From: Jaltomata sinuosa
Taxonomy: Eukaryota; Streptophyta; Magnoliopsida; Solanales; Solanaceae
Direction: 5' to 3'
Assembly: GCA_003996215.1 (NCBI GenBank)
Contig: QJPP01000446.1
Span: forward strand, 1 to 64,000
DNA length: 64,000 nucleotides
The notes under the pieces were generated by a model. It had not been told where the DNA came from. It did not search any database and was given only the letters and a program-made list of their open reading frames with translations. The position numbers and the translations under genes were made by a program. The number at the start of each line of letters is the position of its first letter. Within the stretch, counting starts at the first letter, position 1. Positions 1 to 11,836 of the stretch are shown in pieces.

Positions 1-1
1 C

Positions 2-3000
2 ATTGATGAAGAATGCAATTTGGAAGGGACTATTGTATCAGTCAAAGATGAAGGGAAAATCACAACATCAGCTTTCATTGCTCCCATAATCACAGTTGAG
101 GTGCGAGCACCCATTGAAGTAGAAGTTCTCGCTCCCAAGCCCAAGATCACAGCCTTAGTTGCTCAAACACCTTCTTTTGACACCAAAGCAGTTCCTTGGG
201 ATTATCCGATTGGTGCAAGGGACAAAGGAAAAGGAAAGATGGTGGTAGAAACTGCTGCTGCTGGCATGACAAGGTCTGGACGTTGTTACATTCCTGAAGA
301 AGTTATACGAGGAGCACCAAACAACCAAAAGAGGGTTGTGACAGAAGCTGAAATAGAAGAGTTTTGGAGGAAAATGCCTACTAAGGAGTATTCTGTGGTA
401 GAGCAGCTGAAGAAAACTCCCGCACAAATCTCTTTATTATCTTTGTTATTGAATTCTGCAACTCATAGGAGTGCTTTGGTGAAAGTACTAAACGAAGCTT
501 ATGTATCAGCTGAGACCACTAGCGAGAATTTTTCAGCTATGGTAGGGCAAGTTCTGGAAGCTAACAAAATCTCCTTTCATGAAGATGAGTTGCCTCATGA
601 AGGCTTGAGGCATAATAGAGCATTGAACATTACCGTCAAGTGCAGAGATAAGTTTGTTTCTAAAGTTTTGATTGATAATGGATCAGCTGTTAACATTTGT
701 CCTTCCACTACCCTTCGGGCCTTGGGGATTGACATTGGAAAAGTTCGTGAAAGTCATGTGAGGGTTAGAGGCTTTGATGGGACCCAAAGAGGAGTCATGG
801 GAGAAATTGATTTGACGCTACAAATTGGACCTGTGGAGTTCACGGTGGAATTCCAAGTGTTGGACATATCTGCTAGCTACAATATGTTACTGGGAAGGCC
901 ATGGATTCATATGGCTGGTGCAGTTCCTTCTACCCTGCATCAGTCTTTGAAATTTGTTTGGGATTATCATGAAGTTGTGATTCATGGAGAGTGCAATAAT
1001 TCGATATACCATGAAAACTCAGTTCCTGTTATTGAGCGCATGGAAAAGCTGGATGGATCTGCTTTTCATGTTAGAGAAATTATGTGTACTACTCAAGAAA
1101 GGGTAAATTTGCCACGTGTGCTTATAATGGTGGCTTGGGAAATGCTGAAGAATGGTTTTATGCCTGGTCGAGGTCTTGGAGTGAACTTGGATGGAATAGT
1201 AGAGCCAATTCAACTGCGTGGTCAGAAGGACACTTTTGGTCTTGGATACGTACCTGCTCTTAATGAAGTCTCATCGGCTAGTCTTAAAAGAAAAGGTGAC
1301 ATTCCCTTGCCAAAGCCTATCCCACTCTTGGATCAGTCATTTTCCAAGGCGATTGTTGCTCAGGTATCAGAGGAAGCTGTTGAAGACGACCTCGTGGAAG
1401 GACTCCAAAACCTGTTCATTACTGAGGAAGAAGCTGAATGCAATGTGATTCTGGAAGATTGCACCGAGACCCCAACCATCTGGGATGCTGAACCTGGAGC
1501 TGCTTTGAACAATTGGACTTGTACCCCATCCCCGGCTCTCCGGGAGTTTTGGTAGATGATTGTATTAATATTTTTTGAATGACACGATTCAAAATTGAGG
1601 CCTGAATCGTGCTTATAAACTCAATATGTTTTGCCTCCATTTTTGAAAGCTTAAATGCCAAATCCAAACTATGGTTTTTCTATTTCTTAAAATATTTCAA
1701 CTTTGTCTTCATTAATTAATTTGTCCTTTCTCTTTTTCAGCAAGCAAACTAACAAATCTGCCAATACTCTAAATGTGACATGTAATGAAACAAGCGAACA
1801 AATTCCAAATAGCGAACCGGACTTTGGAGAATATGAAGAGGACATGCAGCCTGAAGAGTTGACTGAAGAATTGGAACACTTTGAGAATAAGGCAAAGCCA
1901 AATCTGGATGAAACTGAGACGATAAACTTGGGAGATTCAGAATTGGTGAGGGAAACAAGAATCAGCGTCCATTTGACCACATCCCAAAGGAAAGAATTGA
2001 TTGATCTTTTGAGACAATACATAGACGTGTTCGCATGGTCATATGATGATATGCCGGGTCTGAGCACAGACATTGTTTCACATAGGCTGCCAATTGATCC
2101 AGATTGTCCTCCGGTAAAGCAAAAGCCAAGAAAGATCAAGCCTGATTTGAGTTTGAAAGTTAAGGAAGAAGTCTCCAAGCAATTTGACGCCAATGTCATT
2201 CGAGTCACAAAATATCCCACTTGGTTAGCCAACATAGTACCGGTGCCAAAGAAAGACGGGAAAATCAGAGTATGTGTGGATTACCGGGATCTCAACAAGG
2301 CTAGCCCGAAGGATGATTTCCCTCTCCCAAACATTCACATCCTTATCGATAGTTGTGCAAAGCACGAGTTGCAGTCATTTGTTGATTGCTTCGCAGGCTA
2401 CCACCAGATCTTGATGGATGAGGAAGACGCTGAGAAAACAGCATTCATCACGCCCTGGGGAACATATTGTTATCGGGTAATGCCTTTTGGACTCAAGAAT
2501 GCAGGAGCTACATACATGAGAGCTATGACTACCATTTTCCATGACATGATCCATAAAGAGATTGAAGTCTATGTGGATGATGTCATTATCAAGTCACGGA
2601 AGAGCTCGGACCATTGGACAGATTTGAAGAAGTTCTTTGACAGATTGAGAAGATACAATCTTAAACTAAATCCTGCTAAATGTGCATTCGGTGTCCCTGC
2701 CGGGAAGTTGCTAGGTTTCATTGTGAGTAGGAAAGGCATAGAATTGGATCCTTCAAAAATAAAGGCTATTCAAGATTTGCCTCCTCCTAAAAGTCGGAAG
2801 GATGTGATGAGTTTCCTTGGTAGGCTCAATTACATTAGTCAGTTTATTGCACAATCTACTGTAATTTGTGAACCGATATTCAAACTATTGAGGAAAGATG
2901 CTGCTACCAAATGGACGGAAGATTGCCAACAAGCTTTTGATAGGATCAAAGAGTATCTGTCCAGTCCGCCTGTCTTGGTGCCCCCAGAACCTGGAAGGCC

Positions 3001-5191
3001 ATTGCTGCTATATTTGTCTGTATCTGAAAAGGCATTTGGATGCGTATTGGGACAACATGATGAAACTGGAAAGAAGGAGCAGGCTATATACTACTTGAGC
3101 AAGAAGTTCACGCCCTATGAAGCCCGATATACTTTGTTGGAACGCACTTGTTGTGCCTTAACTTGGGTTGCACAAAAGCTAAGGCATTACTTGTGTGCAT
3201 ATACCACTTTTCTCATCTCAAGGATGGATCCGCTCAAGTACATCTTTCAGAAGCCCATGCCCACTGGAAAGCTAGCGAAATGGCAAATTTTGCTAAGTGA
3301 GTTCGACATTATTTATGTTACTCAAAAGGCAGTCAAGGGACAAGCGCTAGCTGATCATCTTGCTGAAAACCCTGTAGATGAAGAGTATGAGCCCCTCAAA
3401 ACTTACTTCCCGGATGAAGAGGTTTTGTTTATTGGGGAGGACATTTCAGAAGATTATCCAGGATGGAGAATATTCTTTGATGGGGCCGCGAACTTCAAAG
3501 GAGTCGGTGTTGGGGCTGTACTAGTTTCAGAATCGGGCCAACATTATCCAATCTCGGCAAAACTCAGGTTTCCATGTACCAACAATATGGCGGAATATGA
3601 GGCTTGTATTCTGGGACTTAGATTGGCCGTTGATATGAACATACAAGAATTGTTGGTTATGGGGGACTCAGATTTAGTGATTCAGCAGGTACAAGGTGAA
3701 TGGAATGTGAGGAATGCGAAGTTACTTCCGTATCTGGAGTGCGTGAAAGAGCTGCGGAAAAAGTTCATCAAGATTGAATTCAAACATGTCCCAAGAGCTC
3801 AAAACGAGTTTGCAGATGCATTGGCGACCCTGTCTTCTATGATTCAACATCCCGATAAGAACCACATAGATCCTATCAAGGTGAATGTACAAGCTCAACC
3901 TGCCTATTGTTTCCATGTAGATGAAGAATCAGATGGGAAACCGTGGTACTATGACATTAAAAGATATCTCGAGAATGGAGATTATCCGGAAGGCATAACC
4001 AGCATTCAGAAGAAGACACTTCGGAGATTGGCAAACCACTTTTTCCTAAATGGAGAAATCCTTTATAGGAGGACTCCAGATTTAGGATTGTTAAGGTGTG
4101 TTGACGCTCAAGAGGCAATCAAGTTGGTTGAAGAGATACACGGCGGCACATGTGGGCCACACATGAATGGTTTTGTTCTGGCAAAGAAGATTTTACGAGC
4201 TGGCTATTTTTGGATGACCATGGAAACAGACTGCATTCGCTTTGTGAGAAAATGTCATCAATGTCAGATTCATGGTGACTTGATTCGGGTTCCGCCAAAT
4301 GAACTCAATGTGACGAGTTCTCCTTGGCCATTCGCAGCTTGGGGCATGGACGTCATTGGACCTATTGAGCCAGCCGCGTCAAATGGGCATCGATTCATTT
4401 TGGTAGCTATTGATTACTTCACAAAATGGGTAGAAGCATCTTCACACAAGTCTGTGACAAAAAAGGTGGTGACGGATTTTGTTCGCAATAACATCATCTG
4501 TCGATTTGGAATTCCTGAGTCGATTATAACTGATAATGGAGCTAATCTCAATAGTAATTTGATGCGTGAGATATGCGAGAAGTTTAAGATTACCCATCGC
4601 AATTCCACTCCCTATCGACCCCAGATGAATGGAGCAGTTGAGGCGGCCAATAAGAACATCAAAAGGATATTGCGAAAGATGATTGATAACTACAAGCAGT
4701 GGCACGAGAATTTGCCATTTGCCCTCCTTGGCTATCGCACCACGATCAGGACTTCAACTGGGGCAACGCCTTATCTTTTGGTCTATGGAACGGAAGCAGT
4801 GTTACCGGCAGAAGTGGAGATACCGTCTCTGAGAATCATACAAGAAGCTGAGTTGAGTGATGCCAAATGGGTACATAATCGGTATGAACAGTTGATGCTG
4901 ATTGATGAAAAGAGAATGAATGCAGTTTGTCACGGGCAACTTTATCAGAATAGGATGGCCAGGGCTTTCAACAAGAAGGTAAGGCCGAGGCAATTTACAC
5001 CGGGGCAATTGGTTTTGAAGCGCATATTTCCACACCAACACGAAGCTAAAGGAAAATTTGCACCTAATTGGCAAGGGCCTTACATGGTTCATCGAGTACT
5101 GACCGGAGGGGCATTGATTCTAGCTGAAATGGATGGTGAAGTTTGGCCGAAAGCTATCAATGCGGATGCCGTTAAGAGATACTATGTCTAG
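2..5191 (+). CDS. Retrotransposon polyprotein (gag-pro end, RT, RNase H, aRNase H, integrase), 5'-partial
   Basis: The frame is open from base 2 to the TAG at 1553-1555. A second frame, open from about 1703, ends at 5191. A predicted intron at 1552-1740 joins them in phase. Part 1 holds a retropepsin-like segment with a DNGSA active-site-like motif (about 670-700) and a LLGRPW motif (about 885-905), then a G-patch-like stretch (MPGRGLG, about 1160). Part 2 holds RT with YVDD (2571-2582), a degenerate RNase H, a second RNase H starting near 3475 (FFDGAAN), and integrase. The integrase has an HHCC-like finger near 4140-4270 and a D,D35E triad with codons at 4349, 4532 and 4640. All key residues are present and there is no frameshift or stop, so the enzyme part is potentially functional. 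What is inferred: the use of the intron and joint translation. Confidence 0.9.
1552..1740 (+). other. Predicted spliced intron between pro and RT frames
   Basis: This is a 189-bp segment starting with GTAGAT right at the stop codon of the upstream frame and ending in a pyrimidine-rich CTTTTTCAG. Removing it joins base 1551 to base 1741 with the reading frame kept: two bases of a codon come from the left and one from the right. Introns at this place are known for Ogre elements. Use of these exact sites is an inference from sequence. Confidence 0.8.
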
Positions 5192-5224
5192 AAGCTTTCG
5201 TTTTTATTTTGTTTATGTAATGTC

Positions 5225-5520
5225 TTTCTGTGTAATCAAAACTACGTATGACCTAATTCCCTTGGCGGGACACGTAGGAAACCCACATCGGGTTTGGTCT
5301 CTTAAGTAGAAATCTTCAAAGATCCTGTTTTGCTTGTAATGGAACTACGTTGCAACCTGATTCCCTCGGTGGGATACGTAGGCAGTCCACATGGGCCTCG
5401 GTCACTTTATTAAAAGAAAATCCCAATTCCATCTTTTTATATGTAACGAACTACGTCTGGCCTGATTCCCTTGGTGGGATACGTAGGCAGCCTATATAAG
5501 GCTCGGTCTCATCATGATGG
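5225..5520 (+). repeat. Three copies of a 'tacgtaggcag' module in the Ogre 3' UTR
   Basis: Three related units, about 110 bp apart, start near 5245, 5345 and 5450. Each reads roughly: ACTACGT, then CCTgATTCCCT, GGTGGGAtACGTAGGcag, and a GGtcTcggTC-like end. A fourth, diverged unit lies at about 7110-7175, close to the LTR. They are non-coding and immediately follow the pol stop codon. Confidence 0.75.
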
Positions 5521-7296
5521 AGCTTCAGTACTTCTCCTATGTCAGAAACTGGGACAAATTTAAGGGCATCATTGCAAGCAGGCGTCAAAGGATATCAAAG
5601 TGTTCGATCAACCCAGTCATCCGACAAAGAAAAGACATTCGCTTTGGATAAAGGACGTTTGCGTTGTTTCACGACATGTCACAATTTAAAATTTGGCAGA
5701 ATTTCTTTACAATTATACGTATACGCATATTTTATATATCTATTTATTTTACTTATATTTTTATTCTAAAAGGATTTTTTAATCAAATATTTTATTCATT
5801 GACCAAGATTTATGATAAATGGGGTTTGCAAGTCCAAAAGCGGAAGCAAGAAGTATCAAGACCCAGAGTTTCAAAGTCAACGCAAATCAACCTCCCCCAA
5901 AACTTATAATTTTTCTTTGAGTACAGGTTTTTCATATTAGCAGAAGTGGAATAGCCGATAGCGATTACATCTTCACGGGAATTATATCTCGAACGGTTTG
6001 CTTATAATATTTAGGAAATATTATGCTCCTTATGTGATGTTGATTTTTAAATTCATTACTAAAGCTTTACAAAAGATTTCAAATACATTGATTACTCTAC
6101 ACAAGTAATTTCAAATGCACTGCACAAATGCTTTCAAACGCTTTAAAATGCATTATGCATGGCTTTAATTGTCTTTCAAATGCACTGCACAAATGCTTTC
6201 AACTGCTTTAAAATGCATTATGCATGGCTTTAATTATCTTTCAAATGCGCTGCACACGCACTGCACACATGGCTTTAATTACTTCGCATAAATGCTTTCA
6301 GAATTATTAAATGCACACTGCACAAATGCTTCGCATAAATGCTTTAAATACACTGCACATGGCTTTCAATTATTGTCTAACGCATTGCACAAATGCTTTA
6401 AAACGCATCGCACAATTGCTTTAAATACGCCGCACAATTGCTTTGAATACGCCGCACATTTGCTTTAAATACGCCGCACAATTGCTTTAAATATATTGCA
6501 CAACTATTTTAATATATCGCACAAATGCTTTTCATAATGTATTGCTTTCATACACATCATTGGTTTGAAAAGCCTCATCTTCATAAAATACTTGGGTTAA
6601 GGCCTCATTAATCATCGCCGAAAGGCATCATTCTCATGAATCATTGGCCTAAAACCCCATTTTCATAAGCTTTGTTAAAATTTTATTTTTCATTCCAGTC
6701 TGCAAGGCCGCATTTTCACAAATTGACGCCCAAAAGGCGTTATTTGTTCATGAATTCATTATACATCGCTTTACATTTAACATTTACTTCCTAATTGTTT
6801 TGTCTAGTTCAAGTTTCGCAGGAGCATTAGCACAACGTGGAACTATTTCTAAGCAGCGAACTGGGGCAATTTGTGGGGAATGACGCTCAGACTCCCAACA
6901 AAGATCAAGGATCCACCTCGAACTTCGCTCGACTCTATTCTACTTACATCGACAGCTCGATGATTAAGTTCGCTCGTTTCACTTTCTAAAATTCTGAGGT
7001 CTAGGATATGCTTCCTAAAATCATAATACCCAGTTGCCATCATAATTCGACACTGGAACAACGTTTTACATTCGTTGTGATTCCTTGTCCATAGAGTATC
7101 ATAATCCCCCAGAACTACAGACGGCCTGATTCTCATGCAACCCGAGATATGTAGGCAACTCGGAGACCAGAGTTCGGCCACAACTCTCCCAAATTTCCTT
7201 CACACTTAATTCTATCCATTGAGACAAAATTAGGTTACTAAGTCAACTTCTTTGCCCGAAAACTCTTACATCATCCTCGGTCAAAGAGGGACAAGC
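5521..7296 (+). other. Ogre non-coding 3' region and polypurine tract
   Basis: Apart from the repeats listed separately, this part carries no long sense frame. A 110-codon antisense frame exists at 6849-7181 but has no recognisable domain. A purine-rich run AAAGAGGGACAAG (7283-7295) directly precedes the LTR start and fits the plus-strand priming site. Confidence 0.6.
6050..6535 (+). repeat. Degenerate tandem repeat in the Ogre 3' UTR
   Basis: Units built on 'cactgcacaaatgcttt' recur across about 480 bp. Two near-perfect copies of about 65 bp (about 6115-6245) contain a palindromic ATGCATTATGCAT core. They are followed by shorter, decaying units (cgccgcacaattgcttt). Tandem repeats in this position are characteristic of Tat/Ogre elements and are a known source of satellites. 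Confidence 0.8.
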
Positions 7297-10200
7297 TGTT
7301 GACACCTAATTTTGTCCCATCTTTCTTCCCGAGTAAGTCTTTATGCTTCAAATAATGCATACGAGTTATTTTATTTTTAATTAGAAATCTATGTGATGCT
7401 ATCGTCCTTATTTTTGTGAAAATATCACTATAGTTTTACTACTATTACTATTATTACTTTATTATTGTTATTTAGCAAAGGACGGAGGCCGTCACCACCT
7501 TGACGGTCAATGTGACGGACCGTCACACATGTGACGGACCGTCACTCAAACCGTCACTCTTAGGCAGAATCTTTTTGTTCGTGTTTTCTTCCGTTTTTCG
7601 TATTTGCTTGCATTTCCTACAAATACCTTTTTGATTTTCTAACTTTTATAAGTGTTACCGTAGTTCCTACGATATTGACTTTCGCCTAATATTTTTATAA
7701 TTATCGTTTAATCATAATTAGGTTATTTATTGGAATACGTTTTAATCCACGTGGATGCCATGTAAGCGCCACGTAAGTGCCCAACGGTCATAAACACACT
7801 TTTCCACACTTTTCCCACACTTTTCCCACACTTTCCACACACCTAGCCTCTTCTCCGCCACGTGTCGCTTTTGTATTGGTTGGTCAAACTCATCCCAAAA
7901 TCCAACTCACCCCATTTTTCTTGAACTACCTGAAATACCCTCACTTAAGCTACCTAAAATACCTGACATACCCTTTGAAACCCTAAAGCATGCTTGGTTT
8001 GCACCAGCCGCTCCTCACTCTCTCCTTTCCCTTTCCATCGTTTCTCTTCCTCTGCACCATGGCAGAGGAGTCTTTTGGCTTTTTCCTCCATTTGTGACAA
8101 AGTTCATCCAGCCAAGCTAATCTCCAAAAGCTTGCATGCTCCATTCCGAGCTAAGCAATCCCTCTCTCCGTCCTTTCTTGGCATGGACATAAAGAGACTT
8201 CCCATTTTTATACCAAAATCTTTGAGAATCCTCTGGTACCAAGAGGAGTTGCACCATTTTGAGGAGAACTTTAATTCACCTTGGCAAAAACGTGGCCATG
8301 GCAGAGAAAATCAGAGGCCAAAAACGTGTAAGTTTGTCACAACTTTCTAAAAGTTTCAAACTCAAAATCTCACCCGAGTTCCCGCCCAAAAATCTCCCCA
8401 TAAACCCTAGCTTAGTCCCTATAAATACCAAGGGTTGGAGAGCATTTCGGGGGGTTTTTCAGAGATAAAAAACCACCTTAAAGTTTCCTTTGAACTGCTG
8501 CTTGGATTTCGTATTTTGGCTCTAGAGTTCTCATAGCATCTGTTGGTTTCGTTTCATCGAGTTTCGAGTGTGGATTCGTGGTCAAGAACGCCTTAGTCCG
8601 CTGCTCCACACAAGGTCAGCAACCCCCCCCCCTTTTTTACTTTCATTTCTGGTTTCATAAATAAAATACGTGAATGCTTTTGTCGCTCAACTAAATTTTC
8701 TTTTCTTAGACGTGTTGTTAGAGTTTTGCTATCTTGACATTCAAATCATAATGTAGAAGGCTAACATGAAACATATCTCTCAGAGAGAATCGCTGACTCG
8801 TGTAGAAACTTAAACTTGTAGAAATCTGTGAAATAACATTGTTGCTTGTATAAAACTTATTTTTCAATGCCCTTAAAGGCTCTATTTTGTCATGCTTCTT
8901 TCCACAAAATTAGCATGTAATATTTATTTCGTGCCTAAATTTCCTTATTTTTTATTTTTTATTTGTTGTGCGATGAGTTTCTTTAAGCGTTTGTGTGTGG
9001 GGAATTGTTTGATCCAATAAAATATATCAAGGAGTTTTAAGGCTCTAAAATAAGGTGAAACCAGATTAGAATCTGGTGAAGGTGTTAAAATTTAGTGCAA
9101 CTTGTAACTTTCTAGTCTGGCTTGCCTAGTGCATAGCTAATATGTTTACATAGTTGAAAACTAGAGAAGTTTTGTAGCTTATGATAGTGAGTCACTAATC
9201 TCTAGAGTTGTTTGGAAAAGGTAAAACAATTTTCATCTTTGGACAGTGTTTGAAATTGGGAGTAGTCTAATGAATTCATAATGGTATTATGTATTAATCT
9301 TATGGATTTGCTTCTGGTTTATTTTTTTAGCTTGGTATAATTATTAAAATTACTTTCTAGGATAGTTGTGTTGTTAAACTTGTCTTGATATTCTTACTAA
9401 GTTCTGGACGTTTACTTCTGTAGCCTAAGGTAATACTTTAAGATCCTTTTAGTTAGAAAGCCAAATTCACCTCCTGCATTTGCTGTTGGTTTGTTTCATT
9501 ATCCTGAAGTTTTTTTTTTTTTTGAATTAATATCTTGTGATCTAATGCTAGATTTGTACCTTCTTTATCTTTATTATGCAAGTATTAAGTTTAAACCATG
9601 TTAATCTCTTTATTTTTCTCTTCTTTACATGTACACTTTGGTGGAGCAAATGGAGTCTAATTCGAGACTCTTGCAAAAAATAGAGTCCCAAGATGAGACT
9701 CAACATACCCGCGCTTGGAGTCATTATACGTCATCTTCCTTAGAACCCATCAATTAGCAAGAAAAAACGAGCAAAACGCTTGGGGTCGCTTTTGGTGTCC
9801 TTCCTTCTTTATCATTCCTTTTAACTCTCTTGTTATTGTTAGTAGTTTATTTGTGTGTGACTTGATCTCAAGTTTGAGATTATTTGTTGAATTTCTTTCT
9901 TAACACTAGATTAATAACTAAGTTTATTTGATTGTGCGAGATCGTTAATCTAGTTAATTAATAGTGTGTTTTATTATTTGATTTCGTCAATAAAAGAATT
10001 AGGCCTAGAATACTTGAACCTTAGAAAGGGTAGTTTGCTATATATATAATAAAAGAAGTATATGACTAGCTCCTCTCTTTCGTATATTACATACATGGCT
10101 ACTAACCAAATGCTTTGCCTTCATTTTAAATCTTTCTTGTTAAAAGTAGAGTTAAAATCTAGATATGTTTGGTGTAAAAATGCAACTTTAGTAAGTTCAA

Positions 10201-11190
10201 AAGTGCAGTTTTTATGTATAAAACGCAGCTTTTTCTAGTGCTAAACCGCAGATTTTAGTGTAAAAAATATAGCTTCCCTAAGAGTTTTAAAACCCAAATT
10301 TTGAAGGCAAAATATACTTGTTTAAGGACTTAAAAAAGTGCAGATTTTTGAGTTAAAAACATAGCTGTTTAAGAGCTTTAAACGCAGATTTTTGAGGTCA
10401 AAACGAACTCCCTTTGTGATCTTTAAGGTCCAGATTTTGCATAAAAAGATGTAGATTTTTTTGAAGTAAAAAAATGCTCTTATCAAGAATTTGAAAAATG
10501 CTTTATCTTTTAGTAAAAATATAGCTATTCGAAAGAATCAAAACACACTTACGTGAAAGGCAAAACTAATATTTTTTACATCATTGGAATTTTTCCTTAT
10601 TTGCTTTGAAAATTATTTTACTAATAAATATCTTTGAAGTCTTTATTTTATCAAGTCTAAGCCTATAATTTTTAATCCAGGTCTTCCCTAGTAAACTATT
10701 CGTTATAACCAAACAGTTTAATTGCACATCTTTTTATTGTTCAACATATATTTTGGAGTTTAACTCATTTGATACTTAACTATGATTTATTTTTTGATAC
10801 CCTTTATTTTAAGTTTATCACTAATTATCTTCTTCTACAAATTATCAATTTTACTAGCAATTTTATGCTTTCAATTTGTAACCTTAATAATATTTGTAAG
10901 TTATTTTTTAGACCCTTATTTGTTTAACCTAAGTCTGGCCGGTTAACCGTATTTGGCGGATCTTAAAGGATGCTTAACCCCTTCCCTTTAGGATAATTAG
11001 AACCCTTACTTAGAATCTTAAGTTTAGCAGACCTTTAAAATGAAGTCTTTATTTGCTTTAATTACATAGTTAATTATAGGTGTCCTAATTCACCGTAAGA
11101 CTAATTAGGTGGCGACTTCCTTTTTAATTAATTTAGAAGTTTTCAATACGTTGTACACCATTTCGACCTCGGTTAAAATGGGGTATAACA
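7297..11190 (+). repeat. 3' LTR of the Ogre element
   Basis: The LTR starts with TGTTGACACC after the polypurine tract and ends GGGGTATAACA, so it is bounded by TG...CA. Its length is 3894 bp, within the long range known for Ogre. It contains a TATA box at 8420 and no protein-coding frame. From 10150 to 10560 it has loosely repeated 'gcagatttt / aaaac' units. Around 7485-7555 it has short 'gtgacggaccgtcac' palindromic units. The partner 5' LTR is outside the window, so the ends rest on structure alone. Confidence 0.82.
8420..8427 (+). promoter_or_regulatory. TATA box of the LTR promoter
   Basis: TATAAATA sits in a GC-balanced context (TCCCTATAAATACCAAGG), about 1.1 kb into the LTR. Transcription would start near 8450. 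This is the 3' copy, so here it would drive read-out into flanking DNA. Confidence 0.6.
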
Positions 11191-11320
11191 ATAGGTAAGA
11201 GCCAAATGTGGACTCATTTGGACACGTTAGAAAGTGTGTTATGTGAGCTGAAGAATGTGCACAACAATATGTTGGGCTGCCACATCCAAATATTCACTTT
11301 ACATGTAATCATATTATTCT
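11191..11320 (-). pseudogene. Promoter remnant of a third acidic-repeat gene, cut by the Ogre LTR
   Basis: The sequence right of the LTR matches the upstream region of the gene at 13168-13416 (about 13465-13620). Shared stretches include 'tcatttggacacgtta', 'aagtgtgttatgt', 'atgtgcaca' and 'cactttacatgtaatcat'. In a minus-strand gene this block lies 5' of the coding part. The coding part of this copy would therefore lie left of the retrotransposon, outside the window (inference). Confidence 0.6.
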
Positions 11321-11362
11321 CTATTTTGGTGGACATAAAATCTCTCTCTTGACTCTTTTTTT

Positions 11363-11400
11363 GGGGGTTGGGGGTGGGTTGGGTGGGGGTGGGGGTGGTT
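11363..11400 (+). other. G-quadruplex-capable G-rich tract
   Basis: Six runs of three to five G separated by one- or two-base loops (GGGGGTTGGGGGTGGG and onward). A C-rich tract of similar make-up lies at 12500-12530 on the other strand. Confidence 0.6.
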
Positions 11401-11492
11401 TGATAGGTGAAACTTCAGTAATTAAACTAGTATGAAAATCCTTTAACAAATTAAGAACAACAAATTAAAAAAAAACCCATCATGAGCATGGT

Positions 11493-11836
11493 TCATGCAG
11501 TAGGAGCATAATCATAGTCTCTATCATCGTCATCACCTTCCAAGCGATGTCGCAGGAGGATAATCAAAGTCTTCATTAAAGTCAACTCCTAATTCCAAGG
11601 ATGTTGCAGGTGCATAATTATAGTCTCCATCATCGTCGTCGTCATCTCCTTCTAAACATGTTGCTAGAGCATATGAACATGATTTATGTTGTTCGAATTC
11701 TGCAAAAATGATACTGCATCTATGTCGAATTCTCCAAAAATACACTACTTTTAAAAATGACATTTTGAAAGAATTTGAGCAACATAGAACATGATCTTCT
11801 CTTTTGGGATCCAGAAATCTTGAAAATGGTAGACAT
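11493..11836 (-). pseudogene. Acidic YDYAP-repeat small protein gene, broken by a MITE
   Basis: This is a paralogue of the gene at 13168-13416. The ATG is at 11836. The first 17 codons align with the intact copy (M-x-x-F-K-I, then KR..CS). The frame is then interrupted by a 103-bp MITE flanked by a 9-bp duplication. Beyond the insertion the same frame resumes with acidic, Y-x-Y-A-P-A-T-S-L-E repeats. Near the end an extra base (ACATCGCTT against ACATCCTT) shifts the frame and stops it early at 11533. The unshifted frame would add one more repeat and stop at 11493. A TATA-like TATATATT (11960-11968) lies upstream. No known family was recognised. Confidence 0.7.
11684..11786. mobile_element. 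103-bp MITE with 9-bp target duplication
   Basis: Terminal inverted repeats TATGTTGYTCRAATTC are near-perfect at both ends. The direct repeat GAACATGAT flanks the element at 11675-11683 and 11787-11795. A 9-bp duplication suggests a Mutator-type transposase as the source of mobility. It belongs to the TATGTTGCTC family seen several times in this window. Confidence 0.88.

Larger units (their letters stand above)
1..11190 (+). mobile_element. Ogre/Tat-lineage Ty3-gypsy LTR retrotransposon, 3' half
   Basis: This is the 3' part of a large LTR retrotransposon; the 5' LTR and most of gag lie left of the window. The order is gag-pro end, short intron, RT, RNase H, a second (archaeal-type) RNase H, integrase, a long non-coding 3' region with tandem repeats, a polypurine tract and the 3' LTR. 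A second RNase H marks the Tat clade. An intron between protease and RT, very long LTRs and a repeat-rich 3' UTR point to Ogre-type elements. The pol frame has no internal stop, so the copy looks young. The LTR ends at TAACA (11190). The expected 5-bp target duplication would be ATAGG (11191-11195), but its left partner is outside the window. Confidence 0.93.

Noticed and set aside
6849..7181. Antisense 110-codon frame in the Ogre 3' UTR as a gene
   Set aside because: No recognisable domain and no conserved start context. Some Tat-type elements carry antisense frames, but nothing here supports translation.
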